NCBI GenBank assembly: GCA_963712485.1
Contig: CAVQID010000014.1
Span: 62,001-126,000 of the forward strand
Reading direction: 5' to 3'
Length of the DNA stretch: 64,000 nt
From: JALORV01 sp963712485
Lineage (GTDB): Bacteria > Pseudomonadota > Gammaproteobacteria > Burkholderiales > Burkholderiaceae_F
The notes under the pieces are model-generated. The model worked only from the letters and a program-made list of their open reading frames with translations. It was not told the origin of the DNA and searched no databases. The first letter of the stretch is position 1; each line of letters starts with the position of its first letter. The translations under genes were made by a program, and so were the position numbers. This document shows, in pieces, positions 50,812-62,185 of this stretch.

Positions 50812-50825
50812 GTATTCCTCGCCTG

Positions 50826-51365
50826 CTAATTGCGGAACGGGAACCGGAAGGCGGCCAGAAGCGCCTTGGCTTCGTCGTCCGACTTCGCGGATGTCGTGAT
50901 GCTGATGTTCAGGCCCCGGAGCTTGTCGATCTTGTCGTACTCGATCTCGGGGAAGATGATCTGTTCCTTCAGGCCGATGTTGTAGTTGCCACGGCCGTCG
51001 AACGCACGCCCGGACACGCCACGGAAGTCGCGTACCCGCGGCAGCGCCACCGTCACCAGGCGGTCGAGAAACTCGTACATGCGCTCGCCACGCAGGGTCA
51101 CCATGGTGCCGATCGCCAGGCCCTCGCGGATCTTGAAGTTGGCGATCGCCTTGCGCGCCTTCGTGACGACCGGCTTCTGACCGGCGATCTTGATCAGATC
51201 GCCGACGGCCATGTCGATGTTCTTCTTGTCGTTGACCGCCTCGCCGACGCCCATGTTGAGCGTGATCTTCGTGATGCGCGGCACCTGCATCACCGTCTTG
51301 TAGCCGAACTTGCCCATCAGTTCGGGAACGATCTTCTCGCGGTACTGGTTCTGCAAACGAGCCAT
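50826..51365 (-). CDS. rplE: 50S ribosomal protein L5
   Basis: 179 residues. KTVMQVPRITKITLNMGVGE, AGQKPVVTKARKAIANFKIR, DFRGVSGRAFDGRGNYNIGL are diagnostic. Binds 5S rRNA and helps form the central protuberance. Confidence 0.97.
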   Translation of the reverse strand: MARLQNQYREKIVPELMGKFGYKTVMQVPRITKITLNMGVGEAVNDKKNIDMAVGDLIKIAGQKPVVTKARKAIANFKIREGLAIGTMVTLRGERMYEFLDRLVTVALPRVRDFRGVSGRAFDGRGNYNIGLKEQIIFPEIEYDKIDKLRGLNISITTSAKSDDEAKALLAAFRFPFRN

Positions 51366-51377
51366 GTCCGGTTCCCC

Positions 51378-51698
51378 TTACTGCTTGGCGCCGACGACGA
51401 CGCCGTTGCTCTTGAACACGCGGACCTTCTTGCCGTCGACGAGCTTGATGCCGACGCGGTCGCCCTTGCTTGTCGCCGGGTTGAACAGCATCACGTTCGA
51501 CTGGTCGATCGGCATGGTCTTTTCGGTGATGCCACCCACCACGCCCTTGAGCGGATTGGGCCGCACGTGCTTCTTCACCACATTGATGCCCTCGACCACG
51601 AGATGATCGGCATCGACACGACGCAGCACGGTGCCGCGCTTGCCCTTGTTCTTGCCTGCGATGACGACGACTTCGTCGCCCTTGCGGATACGTTCCAT
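51378..51698 (-). CDS. rplX: 50S ribosomal protein L24
   Basis: 106 residues with a KOW motif: RIRKGDEVVVIAGKNKGKRG, then VVEGINVVKKHVRPNPLKGV. Assembly initiator of the 50S near the exit tunnel. Confidence 0.96.
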   Translation of the reverse strand: MERIRKGDEVVVIAGKNKGKRGTVLRRVDADHLVVEGINVVKKHVRPNPLKGVVGGITEKTMPIDQSNVMLFNPATSKGDRVGIKLVDGKKVRVFKSNGVVVGAKQ

Positions 51699-51711
51699 GT
51701 CCGCGCTCCCC

Positions 51712-52080
51712 TTACAGTACTTCCGGTGCCAGCGACACGATCTTCATGAAGCGCTCGGTGCGCAACTCGCGCGTGACCGGGCCGAAGATGCGGGTGCCGA
51801 TGGGCTCCAGCTTCGCGTTGAGAAGGACCGCGGCGTTGTTGTCGAACTTGATCGCCGAGCCATCGCCGCGGCGCAGACCCTTGGCGGTGCGCACGACGAC
51901 CGCGTTGTAGACCTCGCCCTTTTTCACGCGACCGCGCGGCGCGCACTCCTTGATCGTCACCTTGATGACGTCACCGATGTGCGCATAGCGGCGCTTTGAG
52001 CCGCCCAACACCTTGATACACATCACCGACCGTGCGCCCGTGTTGTCGGCGACGTCGAGCATCGTCTGCATCTGAATCAT
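51712..52080 (-). CDS. rplN: 50S ribosomal protein L14
   Basis: 122 residues, MIQMQTMLDVADNTGARSVM, IKVLGGSKRRYAHIGDVIKV and FDNNAAVLLNAKLEPIGTRI. First gene of the spc operon. It is preceded by a 283-base gap after rpsQ with promoter elements at 52331-52360. Confidence 0.97.
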   Translation of the reverse strand: MIQMQTMLDVADNTGARSVMCIKVLGGSKRRYAHIGDVIKVTIKECAPRGRVKKGEVYNAVVVRTAKGLRRGDGSAIKFDNNAAVLLNAKLEPIGTRIFGPVTRELRTERFMKIVSLAPEVL

Positions 52081-52330
52081 GGCTTTTCGATCCCAACTTG
52101 AACCGGCGATCCGATCGCGTTAACTGCGAATCGGACCCAACGGCCAGTCTTGGTCCCGTCCGGGTTGAGGAGCCCGCCGCGCACCCGCCCTGTACCCCGC
52201 CGCCGGCGGGGGGACGAAGCGCACCTGCATGCTCCGGAAAACTGCTGTCTGACTACGCCTGTCTAACTGTGCCCAACATGCTTGCCGTCTGCCTTGACCA
52301 CCGAACCCACGAAGCAGCGGAAAGCCTGAA

Positions 52331-52360
52331 AGTATATCCGCCTTTGCCGCAACGCGGCAA
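52331..52360 (-). promoter_or_regulatory. probable spc operon promoter upstream of rplN
   Basis: On the minus strand TTGCCG (52360-52355), an 18-base spacer and TATACT (52336-52331). It lies in the 283-base rpsQ-rplN gap, exactly where the E. coli S10 and spc operons divide. The -35 overlaps a 7-base-pair hairpin (52344-52360). A second GC palindrome sits near 52195-52213; the rest of the gap, which becomes a leader of about 250 nt, shows no gene. Confidence 0.6.
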
Positions 52361-52363
52361 GCG

Positions 52364-52633
52364 CTAGATCGCCTGCGCGGCCTCGACGACCTTCGTCACG
52401 GTCCAGCTCTTCGTCCGGGCCAGCGGCCGCGACTCGGCGATCTCGACGATGTCGCCTTCGTTCAGCGCGTCGGTGGCGTCGTGCGCGTGGTACTTGTTCG
52501 ACTTGACGACGTACTTGCCGTAGACCGGGTGCTTGACGCGGCGCTCGACCAGGACCGTCACCGTCTTGTCCATCTTGTTGCTGACCACCTTCCCCACGAG
52601 GGTGCGCGTCAGCTTCTTCTTGTCTGCATTCAT
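52364..52633 (-). CDS. rpsQ: 30S ribosomal protein S17
   Basis: 89 residues. LTRTLVGKVVSNKMDKTVTV, HDATDALNEGDIVEIAESRP, LARTKSWTVTKVVEAA are S17 signatures. It overlaps rpmC by 4 bases and is the last gene of the S10 operon. Confidence 0.96.
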   Translation of the reverse strand: MNADKKKLTRTLVGKVVSNKMDKTVTVLVERRVKHPVYGKYVVKSNKYHAHDATDALNEGDIVEIAESRPLARTKSWTVTKVVEAAQAI

Positions 52634-52824
52634 TTGGCGGTTGCCTTCTGCGCCAGCACGGTGCGCACCCGGGCGATATCACGCCGGGTCCGGCTGAGCT
52701 GGGTCGTGTTCTGCAACTGCTGCGTGGCCTTCTGCATGCGCAACGAAAAGTGCGCCTTCTGCAGCTCCTGCAGCTCCTTCGTCAGCGCGGCAACGTCCTT
52801 CGCGCGCATTTCCTTGACGTTCAT
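52630..52824 (-). CDS. rpmC: 50S ribosomal protein L29
   Basis: 64 residues, MNVKEMRAKDVAALTKELQE, LQKAHFSLRMQKATQQLQNT, then RRDIARVRTVLAQK. Helical hairpin at the tunnel exit, docking site for SRP and trigger factor. Confidence 0.96.
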   Translation of the reverse strand: MNVKEMRAKDVAALTKELQELQKAHFSLRMQKATQQLQNTTQLSRTRRDIARVRTVLAQKATAK

Positions 52825-52836
52825 CGTCAGGTCTCC

Positions 52837-53253
52837 TTAGGCGCCCAGCTGTCGCACGACGAACGTCGTCTTCAGCGGCAGCTTGGCGGCGGCCAGCGCG
52901 AATGCCTCGCGCGCCAGCGTCTCGGTCACACCATCCAGTTCATAGACCACATTGCCGGGGCGCACTTCGGCAACCCAGTACTCCGGATTGCCCTTGCCGT
53001 TGCCCATCCGGACTTCGGCCGGCTTCTGCGAAATCGGCTTGTCCGGAAACACGCGGATCCAGACGCGGCCGCCGCGCTTGATGTGGCGGCTGATCGCGCG
53101 TCGCGCCGCTTCGATCTGGCGTGCGGTCAGGCGGCCGCGCTCGGTGACCTTGAGGCCGTATTCGCCGAAGGACACGTGCGCACCGCGCAGCGCAAGGCCG
53201 CGATTGCGACCTTTGTGCTCCTTGCGATACTTGCGACGAGCAGGTTGCAGCAT
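52837..53253 (-). CDS. rplP: 50S ribosomal protein L16
   Basis: 138 residues, MLQPARRKYRKEHKGRNRGL; ARRAISRHIKRGGRVWIRVF; PDKPISQKPAEVRMGNGKGN. Organises the peptidyl transferase region. It starts 3 bases after rpsC. Confidence 0.97.
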   Translation of the reverse strand: MLQPARRKYRKEHKGRNRGLALRGAHVSFGEYGLKVTERGRLTARQIEAARRAISRHIKRGGRVWIRVFPDKPISQKPAEVRMGNGKGNPEYWVAEVRPGNVVYELDGVTETLAREAFALAAAKLPLKTTFVVRQLGA

Positions 53254-53256
53254 GGC

Positions 53257-54153
53257 TTACTCTCCGTCTTTCTTGCCGCCCTCGGCCGGCGACTTGACCG
53301 CCACCTTGCGCACGCGCTTGACGACCGGCTTGGCCGCATCGTCCTTCGGTTTCTCGGCCGGAGCAGCCTCGGCGGGTGCCGCGGCCTCGGCCGGCTTGCG
53401 CGTGCCGCGCTTCGCCGGCGCCTTGCCCGCCGGACGGCTGTCCGGGCGGCCCTCGCCGCGACGCGGACGACGCTCCTCACGGTCCGGCGCGGGCGTCGCG
53501 TCGGCCGCGGCCGGCGCATCGTTGCGGCCGAGCGTGTCGCCCTTGTAGACCCAGCACTTGACGCCGATGACGCCGTACGTGGTCTTGGCTTCTGAAAAGC
53601 CGTAGTCGATGTCGGCACGCAGCGTGTGCAGCGGCACCCGGCCTTCGCGGTACCACTCGGTGCGCGCAATCTCGATGCCGTTCAGGCGACCGGCGCTCAT
53701 GATCTTGATGCCCTGGGCGCCGAGCCGCATCGCGTTCTGCATCGCGCGCTTCATCGCGCGGCGGAACATGATGCGCTTCTCGAGCTGCTGGGTGATCGAA
53801 TCGGCGATCAGTTGCGCATCGAGTTCCGGCTTGCGGATTTCCTCGATGTTGACGTGCACCGGCACGCCCAGCATCTTCTGCAGCGTCGCCTTCAGCGTTT
53901 CGATGTCCTCGCCCTTCTTGCCGATGACGACACCCGGACGCGCCGAGTAGATCGTGATGCGCGCGTTCTTGGCCGGGCGCTCGATCACGATGCGTCCGAC
54001 CGAAGCGCTGCGGAGCTTCTTCCGCAGGAATTCGCGGACTTCGAGGTCCTCTTTCAGCATCCGCGCAAACGCCGGCCCGGTGGCGAACCAGCGCGAGCCC
54101 CAGTTACGCGAGACAGGGAGACGGAAGCCGGTGGGATTGATCTTTTGACCCAT
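53257..54153 (-). CDS. rpsC: 30S ribosomal protein S3 with extended C-terminus
   Basis: 298 residues, against 233 in E. coli. The first 215 or so are standard S3: MGQKINPTGFRLPVSRNWGS, a KH domain (GVVIGKKGEDIETLKATLQK) and EGRVPLHTLRADIDYGFSEA. The remaining 80 are a low-complexity Ala/Pro/Arg/Lys/Glu-rich tail (DREERRPRRGEGRPDSRPAG), probably disordered and RNA-binding. Confidence 0.96.
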   Translation of the reverse strand: MGQKINPTGFRLPVSRNWGSRWFATGPAFARMLKEDLEVREFLRKKLRSASVGRIVIERPAKNARITIYSARPGVVIGKKGEDIETLKATLQKMLGVPVHVNIEEIRKPELDAQLIADSITQQLEKRIMFRRAMKRAMQNAMRLGAQGIKIMSAGRLNGIEIARTEWYREGRVPLHTLRADIDYGFSEAKTTYGVIGVKCWVYKGDTLGRNDAPAAADATPAPDREERRPRRGEGRPDSRPAGKAPAKRGTRKPAEAAAPAEAAPAEKPKDDAAKPVVKRVRKVAVKSPAEGGKKDGE

Positions 54154-54160
54154 GGATCAC

Positions 54161-54510
54161 CTATTTCTTCTTGGGTTTGGCGTCACTGACCGTCACGAAG
54201 ATGTGACAGGTCTGCTTGCCAATGCGCGCGCCGCGGCCCTTGGCCCGTGCGGCGAAACGACGCAGCGTCGCCGCCTTTTCGACCTGGATGCCGCTCGACA
54301 CGCAGCTCGTCGATGTCGGCGCCGTCGTTGTGCTCGGCGTTGGCGATCGCCGACTGCGAGCGCCTTCTTGATGATCCCCGCCGCCTTCTTCTGCGTGAAG
54401 CCGAGGATGTTGAGCGCCTTGTCGACCGGCTTGCCGCGAATCAGGTCGGCGACCAGCCGACCCTTCTGGGCCGACAGTCGCACGCCTCGTACCGATGCAG
54501 TCGTTTCCAT
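54161..54510 (-). pseudogene. rplV: 50S ribosomal protein L22, two frameshifts as read
   Basis: Start at ATG 54510 (METTASVRGVRLSAQKGRLV) with AAGG 8 bases upstream. Normal L22 continues to ILGFTQKKAAGIIKKAL, then the frame is lost. The next frame gives QSAIANAEHNDGADIDELRV, and a third gives SGIQVEKAATLRRFAARAKG and KQTCHIFVTVSDAKPKKK. One extra base near 54357 and one near 54296 account for both, restoring 115 residues. L22 is essential and the rest is pristine, so error in the sequence is most likely. Confidence 0.92.
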
Positions 54511-54520
54511 CGTCATCACC

Positions 54521-54805
54521 TTACTTCTTGGCCACGACGGCCTTCTTGTCCGCCGCGTGACCCTTGAAGGTGCGGGTCAGCGCGAACTCGCCGAGCTTGT
54601 GGCCGACCATGTTTTCGTTGATATAGACCGGCACGTGCTGCTTGCCGTTGTGCACGGCGATCGTCAGGCCGATGAATTCCGGCAGGATCATCGAGCGGCG
54701 CGACCAGGTCTTGATCGGCTTCTTGTCGCGGGTCGCCTGCGCCGTTTCGACCTTCTTCAGCAGATGCCCGTCGACAAACGGGCCCTTTTTCAGAGAACGA
54801 GACAT
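54521..54805 (-). CDS. rpsS: 30S ribosomal protein S19
   Basis: 94 residues, MSRSLKKGPFVDGHLLKKVE, then SRRSMILPEFIGLTIAVHNG and HKLGEFALTRTFKGHAADKK. Head of the 30S with S13. Confidence 0.97.
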   Translation of the reverse strand: MSRSLKKGPFVDGHLLKKVETAQATRDKKPIKTWSRRSMILPEFIGLTIAVHNGKQHVPVYINENMVGHKLGEFALTRTFKGHAADKKAVVAKK

Positions 54806-54815
54806 TCAGGACCCC

Positions 54816-55643
54816 TTACTTGCGATTACGGCGCTGCACGATCATCGTGTCGGTACGCTTGTTGTTGCGGGTGCGGTAGCCCTTGGCCAGCTGACCCCAG
54901 GGGCTGACCGGATCGCGCTTGGTACCGGTGCGGCCTTCGCCACCGCCGTGCGGGTGGTCGACCGGGTTCATCGCCACGCCGCGCACCGTCGGACGCACGC
55001 CACGCCAGCGCATCGCACCGGCCTTGCCGATCTGGCGCAGATTGTTCTCCTCGTTGCCGACCTCGCCGATCGTGGCGCGGCAGTCGATCAGCACGCGGCG
55101 GATCTCGCCGGAGCGCAGTCGCAGCTGCGCGTAGGTTCCTTCGCGCGCCAGCAGTTGCACCGAGGTGCCGGCGGCACGCGCGAGCTGGGCGCCCTTGCCC
55201 GGCAGCATCTCGACGCAATGCACGGTGGTGCCCACCGGAATGTTCCGCAGCGGCAGCGTGTTGCCGACGCGGATCGGCGCCTCGTTCCCGCTCATCAGCT
55301 GCGCGCCGACCGTCACGCCCTTGGGCGCAACGATGTAGCGGCGCTCGCCGTCGGCGTAGACCAGCAGCGCAATGTGCGCCGAGCGGTTCGGGTCGTATTC
55401 CAGTCGCTCGACCTTGGCCGGCACACCGTCCTTGGCGCGCTTGAAGTCGATCATCCGGTAGTGCTGCTTGTGACCACCGCCCATATGCCGCGTCGTGATG
55501 CGGCCGCTGTTGTTGCGGCCCGACGAACGCGTCTTCTTCTCGAGCAGGCCGGCGTACGGCTTGCCCTTGTGCAGCTTGTCGTTGACGACCTTGACCAGCC
55601 CGCGCCGGCCGGCAGACGTCGGTTTGACCTTGACGAGTGCCAT
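54816..55643 (-). CDS. rplB: 50S ribosomal protein L2
   Basis: 275 residues, MALVKVKPTSAGRRGLVKVV; AGRRxG start, GRITTRHMGGGHKQHYRMID, and the C-terminal GVAMNPVDHPHGGGEGRTGT with the His implicated in peptidyl transfer. The ATG overlaps the rplW stop (TAATG). Confidence 0.97.
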   Translation of the reverse strand: MALVKVKPTSAGRRGLVKVVNDKLHKGKPYAGLLEKKTRSSGRNNSGRITTRHMGGGHKQHYRMIDFKRAKDGVPAKVERLEYDPNRSAHIALLVYADGERRYIVAPKGVTVGAQLMSGNEAPIRVGNTLPLRNIPVGTTVHCVEMLPGKGAQLARAAGTSVQLLAREGTYAQLRLRSGEIRRVLIDCRATIGEVGNEENNLRQIGKAGAMRWRGVRPTVRGVAMNPVDHPHGGGEGRTGTKRDPVSPWGQLAKGYRTRNNKRTDTMIVQRRNRK

Positions 55644-55954
55644 TACTTCACCTCTTGCGCGAAGTTGATCTCCTGACCTTCCTTGAGGCTCACGTACGCC
55701 TTGCGCACGTTGCCGCGCTTGCCGGTGAATCGGCCAAAGCGCTTGCTCTTGCCTTTCTGGTTCAGGATGGAAACCTTGTCGACCTGCACCTTGAACAGCA
55801 GTTCGACAGCGGCCTTGACTTCCAGCTTGGTGGCGTCCTGCATCACGCGGAACGCGACCTGGTTGTTCTTCTCGCCGATCATCGTGCTCTTCTCGGAGAC
55901 GATGGGCGCCAGCAGCACGCTGTACAGACGGTCCTGACGGGTCGAGACGCTCAT
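55643..55954 (-). CDS. rplW: 50S ribosomal protein L23
   Basis: 103 residues from ATG 55954, MSVSTRQDRLYSVLLAPIVS; KLEVKAAVELLFKVQVDKVS and the GKRGNVRKAYVSLKEGQEI end are L23. Docking site for trigger factor and SRP at the tunnel exit. Its frame is open back into the shifted frame of rplD, which would falsely suggest an L4-L23 fusion. Confidence 0.96.
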   Translation of the reverse strand: MSVSTRQDRLYSVLLAPIVSEKSTMIGEKNNQVAFRVMQDATKLEVKAAVELLFKVQVDKVSILNQKGKSKRFGRFTGKRGNVRKAYVSLKEGQEINFAQEVK

Positions 55955-56572
55955 CCCCACATCTCCTCGAGCTTGGCGATCGCCGGCTTCGTCACGATCA
56001 CCTTCTTGTAGTGGATCAGCGACAGCGGGTCCGCATAGCGCGGCTCGACGATCAGCACGTTCTTCAGGTTGCGCGAGGCGAGATACAGGTTCTCGTCGAC
56101 CGCATCGGTGATGATCAGTACCGACTCGAGCCCCATCGCCTTCAGCTTCTCGGCGAGTTGCTTGGTCTTCGGGCGAATCGACCGCCAGGCTGTCGACGAC
56201 GGCAATGCGGTCATCGCGCACCAGTTGCGACAGGATCGACGTCATCCCCGCGCGGTACATCTTCTTGTTGACCTTCTGCGTGAAGTTCTCGTCCGGCGAA
56301 TTCGGGAAGGTACGGCCACCGCCACGCCAGATCGGGCTCGAGGTCATGCCGGCGCGTGCGCGGCCGGTGCCCTTCTGGCGCCACGGCTTCTTGGTCGAGT
56401 GCTTGACCGTCGTGCGGTCCTTCTGTGCGCGCGTGCCCTGTCGCGCATTGGCCTGGTAGGCCACGACGATCTGGTGCACCAGCGCCTCGTTGAATTCACG
56501 GCCGAAGAGCGTCTCCGGCGCGGTCGTCGTGCCGGCAGCCTGGCCCTGGGCGTTCAAAAGCTTGAGTTCCAT
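55951..56572 (-). pseudogene. rplD: 50S ribosomal protein L4, one frameshift as read
   Basis: MELKLLNAQGQAAGTTTAPE start, RQGTRAQKDRTTVKHSTKKP and GRARAGMTSSPIWRGGGRTF are normal L4. After VVDSLAVDSP the frame changes; the correct continuation KTKQLAEKLKAMGLESVLII to KPAIAKLEEMWG is in the next frame. One extra base in GGG 56171-56173 (CCC on the coding strand) explains it, restoring 206 residues. The restored stop overlaps the rplW ATG (ATGA). L4 is also the S10 operon regulator in E. coli. Confidence 0.93.
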
Positions 56573-56584
56573 TGCGCCCTCTCC

Positions 56585-57258
56585 TTAGGCCTTGGCCGCT
56601 GCTTTGGCCTTGGCGGCCGGGCGCACGATCACGTTGCCACCGGCCGCTCCGCGGTACCGCACCCCGAACCAGCAGCAGTCCGCGCTCGGCATCGACGCGC
56701 GCGACGACCAGATTCTGCGTGGTGCGCTGCTCGTCGCCGAGGTGCCCCGCCATGCGCTTGCCCGGAAACACGCGGCCCGGATCCTGCCGGTTACCGATCG
56801 AGCCCGGAGCATTGGTGGAGACCGAGTTGCCGTGGGTGGCGCGGTTGGACGAGAAGTGGTGGCGCTTGATTGCACCGGCAAAGCCCTTGCCGATCGTCAC
56901 GCCGGTGACGTCAACCTTCTGGCCAACCGCGAAAAGGTCAAGGCCGATTGCGGTGCCGACCTTCAGTTCACCGGCCTTGTCGGCATCGACCCGGAACTCG
57001 CGCAGTACCGAGCCCGCCTCGACGCCGGATTTGGCGTAATGGCCAGCCTGGGGCTTTGCAACACGGGAGGACTTGCGGGTGCCGTAGGCCACCTGGACCG
57101 CGGAGTAGCCGTCGGTCTCGGCGTGTCTTCACTTGGCTGACGCGGTTGTTCGACACGTCGAGCACCGTGACCGGGACGGACTCGCCGTCATCCGTGAAGA
57201 TGCGCGTCATGCCGACTTTCCGGCCCAATAGGCCGAGCGTCGAGCGAGCTTCGCTCAT
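56585..57258 (-). pseudogene. rplC: 50S ribosomal protein L3, two frameshifts as read
   Basis: Start at ATG 57258 (MSEARSTLGLLGRKVGMTRI) with GGAG 6 bases upstream; an ATG four codons earlier is weaker. Frame one ends at NNRVSQVKT; frame two carries AETDGYSAVQVAYGTRKSSR through NAPGSIGNRQDPGRVFPGKR and LLLVRGAVP; frame three carries GAAGGNVIVRPAAKAKAAAK. One extra base near 57123 and one near 56651 reconcile them, giving 223 residues. The conserved GSIGNRQDPGRVFPGKRMAG block is intact. Confidence 0.92.
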
Positions 57259-57382
57259 TCTTATCTCCATCCCCGGCTTCGATTGGCCAGGACCAAAATT
57301 TGTCGCTGCTGTCGGTCGCTGCTATGCGACCTGCGCTTTGCAGAGCTCTGCGGCCGGACTTTGCCGAGCCAAAGAGCCCGAG

Positions 57383-57412
57383 ATTCTAACGGAAACGACC
57401 TGCCAGGAGCAA
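57383..57412 (-). promoter_or_regulatory. possible promoter between rpsJ and rplC
   Basis: On the minus strand TTGCTC (57412-57407), 18-base spacer, TAGAAT (57388-57383), then CTCGGGC. It lies in a 161-base gap between rpsJ and rplC, which are usually nearly contiguous. The -10 is good, the -35 weak. It would give rplC a leader of about 115 nt. Confidence 0.45.
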
Positions 57413-57419
57413 GTCGCGC

Positions 57420-57731
57420 TTACTGAACCTTGATCTCGACGTCCACTCCGGCCGGCAGGTCGAGCTTCATCAGCGCGTCGACGGTCTTGTCGGTCGGGTC
57501 GATGATGTCCATCAACCGCTGGTGGGTGCGCATCTCGAGCTGGTCGCGCGACGTCTTGTTGACGTGCGGCGAGCGCAGGATGTCGAAACGCTGGATGCGG
57601 GTCGGCAGCGGCACGGGACCGCGCACGACAGCGCCGGTGCGCTTGGCGGTGTCCACGATCTCGAGCGCCGACTGGTCGATCAGCTTGTAATCGAACGCCT
57701 TCAGGCGGATACGGATACGTTGGCTTTGCAT
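57420..57731 (-). CDS. rpsJ: 30S ribosomal protein S10
   Basis: 103 residues. RIRIRLKAFDYKLIDQSALE, GPVPLPTRIQRFDILRSPHV, NKTSRDQLEMRTHQRLMDII. Also a NusB partner in antitermination. It follows tuf after 71 bases, in which a GGCCGGCC stem (57757-57778) may weakly attenuate transcription. Confidence 0.97.
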   Translation of the reverse strand: MQSQRIRIRLKAFDYKLIDQSALEIVDTAKRTGAVVRGPVPLPTRIQRFDILRSPHVNKTSRDQLEMRTHQRLMDIIDPTDKTVDALMKLDLPAGVDVEIKVQ

Positions 57732-57802
57732 GTCAAATCCTTTTCAAAGAGCGAGAGGCCGGCCCCGGAAGGCCGGCCCGAAGTTCAAAGCACGCGTCCC
57801 GA

Positions 57803-58993
<1,191 letters not shown>

Positions 58994-59032
58994 CTTATGT
59001 TCCTCAAAGAACGGTTGTTGATGTGTTCCTGA

Positions 59033-61135
<2,103 letters not shown>

Positions 61136-61196
61136 AAGGCTCACCTAGTAAACCTCGCCGCGGACCGACCTGAGGTCGATCCGCACAGAAAATTTG

Positions 61197-61667
61197 TTAG
61201 AAGCGGAAATGCGCGAACGCCTTGTTCGCCTCTGCCATGCGGTGGACTTCCTCGCGCTTCTTCATTGCGCCGCCACGTCCCTCGGCGGCTTCGAGGAGTT
61301 CCCCCGCCAGACGCTGCGGCATGGACTTCTCGCTGCGCTTCTTCGCTGCCTCACGCAGCCAGCGCATCGCGAGCGCCATGCGACGAACCGGACGGACTTC
61401 GACCGGAACCTGGTAGTTCGCACCGCCGACGCGGCGGCTCTTCACCTCGACCATCGGCTTGACGTTCGACAGGGCGGCCGAAAACACTTCCAGCGCGTTC
61501 TTTCCCGCCTTGGTCTCGATCTGCGTCAGCGCGCCGTAGACGATGCGCTCGGCGACGGCCTTCTTGCCGTCCAGCATGATCACGTTGACGAACTTGGTGA
61601 TATCCGGCGAACCGAACTTCGGATCCGGCAGGATTTCACGCTTGGGTACTTCACGACGACGGGGCAT
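61197..61667 (-). CDS. rpsG: 30S ribosomal protein S7
   Basis: 156 residues, MPRRREVPKREILPDPKFGS; FVNVIMLDGKKAVAERIVYG; ARGGAMKK-like AAEGRGGAMKKREEVHRMAE. S7 nucleates the 30S head and in E. coli represses str-operon translation at the rpsL-rpsG junction. Confidence 0.97.
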   Translation of the reverse strand: MPRRREVPKREILPDPKFGSPDITKFVNVIMLDGKKAVAERIVYGALTQIETKAGKNALEVFSAALSNVKPMVEVKSRRVGGANYQVPVEVRPVRRMALAMRWLREAAKKRSEKSMPQRLAGELLEAAEGRGGAMKKREEVHRMAEANKAFAHFRF

Positions 61668-61760
61668 TTCTCACCTCTTGCTGTCTTCAGTCGTTGGCGG
61701 GATCGACGGCGGTCTAGCCCGCGGAATGCGGCCCCATGGTGACGGGCCGCGACTTACTCG

Positions 61761-61797
61761 GCCGGCGCGTCCGCGGTTTTCCGCGAGGCGCGCCGGC
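61761..61797 (-). promoter_or_regulatory. large hairpin in the rpsL-rpsG spacer
   Basis: GCCGGCGCG-TC-CGCGG / CCGCG-AGG-CGCGCCGGC with a 4-base loop: 14 base pairs split by one asymmetric internal loop, in the 140-base spacer 10 bases after the rpsL stop. There is no U-run, so it is not a terminator. The position matches the S7 repressor target in E. coli. Confidence 0.5.
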
Positions 61798-61807
61798 ACG
61801 GGGAAAA

Positions 61808-62185
61808 CTAGGCGGCCTTCGGACGCTTGGCGCCGTACTTCGAGCGCGACTGCTTGCGGTCCTTGACGCCTTGGGTATCGAGCGAACCGCGGACGATGTG
61901 ATAGCGCACGCCCGGCAGGTCCTTCACGCGGCCGCCACGGATCAGCACGACCGAGTGCTCCTGCAGGTTGTGGCCTTCGCCGCCGATGTACGAGATCACC
62001 TCGTAGCCGTTCACAAGACGCACTTTCGCGACCTTGCGCAGCGCGGAGTTAGGCTTTTTCGGCGTCGTCGTGTAGACGCGCGTGCACACACCGCGCTTCT
62101 GCGGGCTGTTCTTCAGCGCCGGGCTCTTGCTCTTGATGCGGGTCGTTTCGCGCGGCTTGCGCACGAGCTGATTGATGGTTGGCAT
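61808..62185 (-). CDS. rpsL: 30S ribosomal protein S12
   Basis: 125 residues, MPTINQLVRKPRETTRIKSK. The decoding-site segments are TPKKPNSALRKVAKVRL and GGRVKDLPGVRYH, with wild-type Lys in both streptomycin-resistance positions. First gene of the str operon, with a leader of about 250 nt. Confidence 0.97.
   Translation of the reverse strand: MPTINQLVRKPRETTRIKSKSPALKNSPQKRGVCTRVYTTTPKKPNSALRKVAKVRLVNGYEVISYIGGEGHNLQEHSVVLIRGGRVKDLPGVRYHIVRGSLDTQGVKDRKQSRSKYGAKRPKAA

Noticed and set aside
57757..57778. GGCCGGCC stem between tuf and rpsJ as a full terminator
   Set aside because: Only a short broken T tract follows, and rpsJ must be transcribed through it; at most a weak attenuator.
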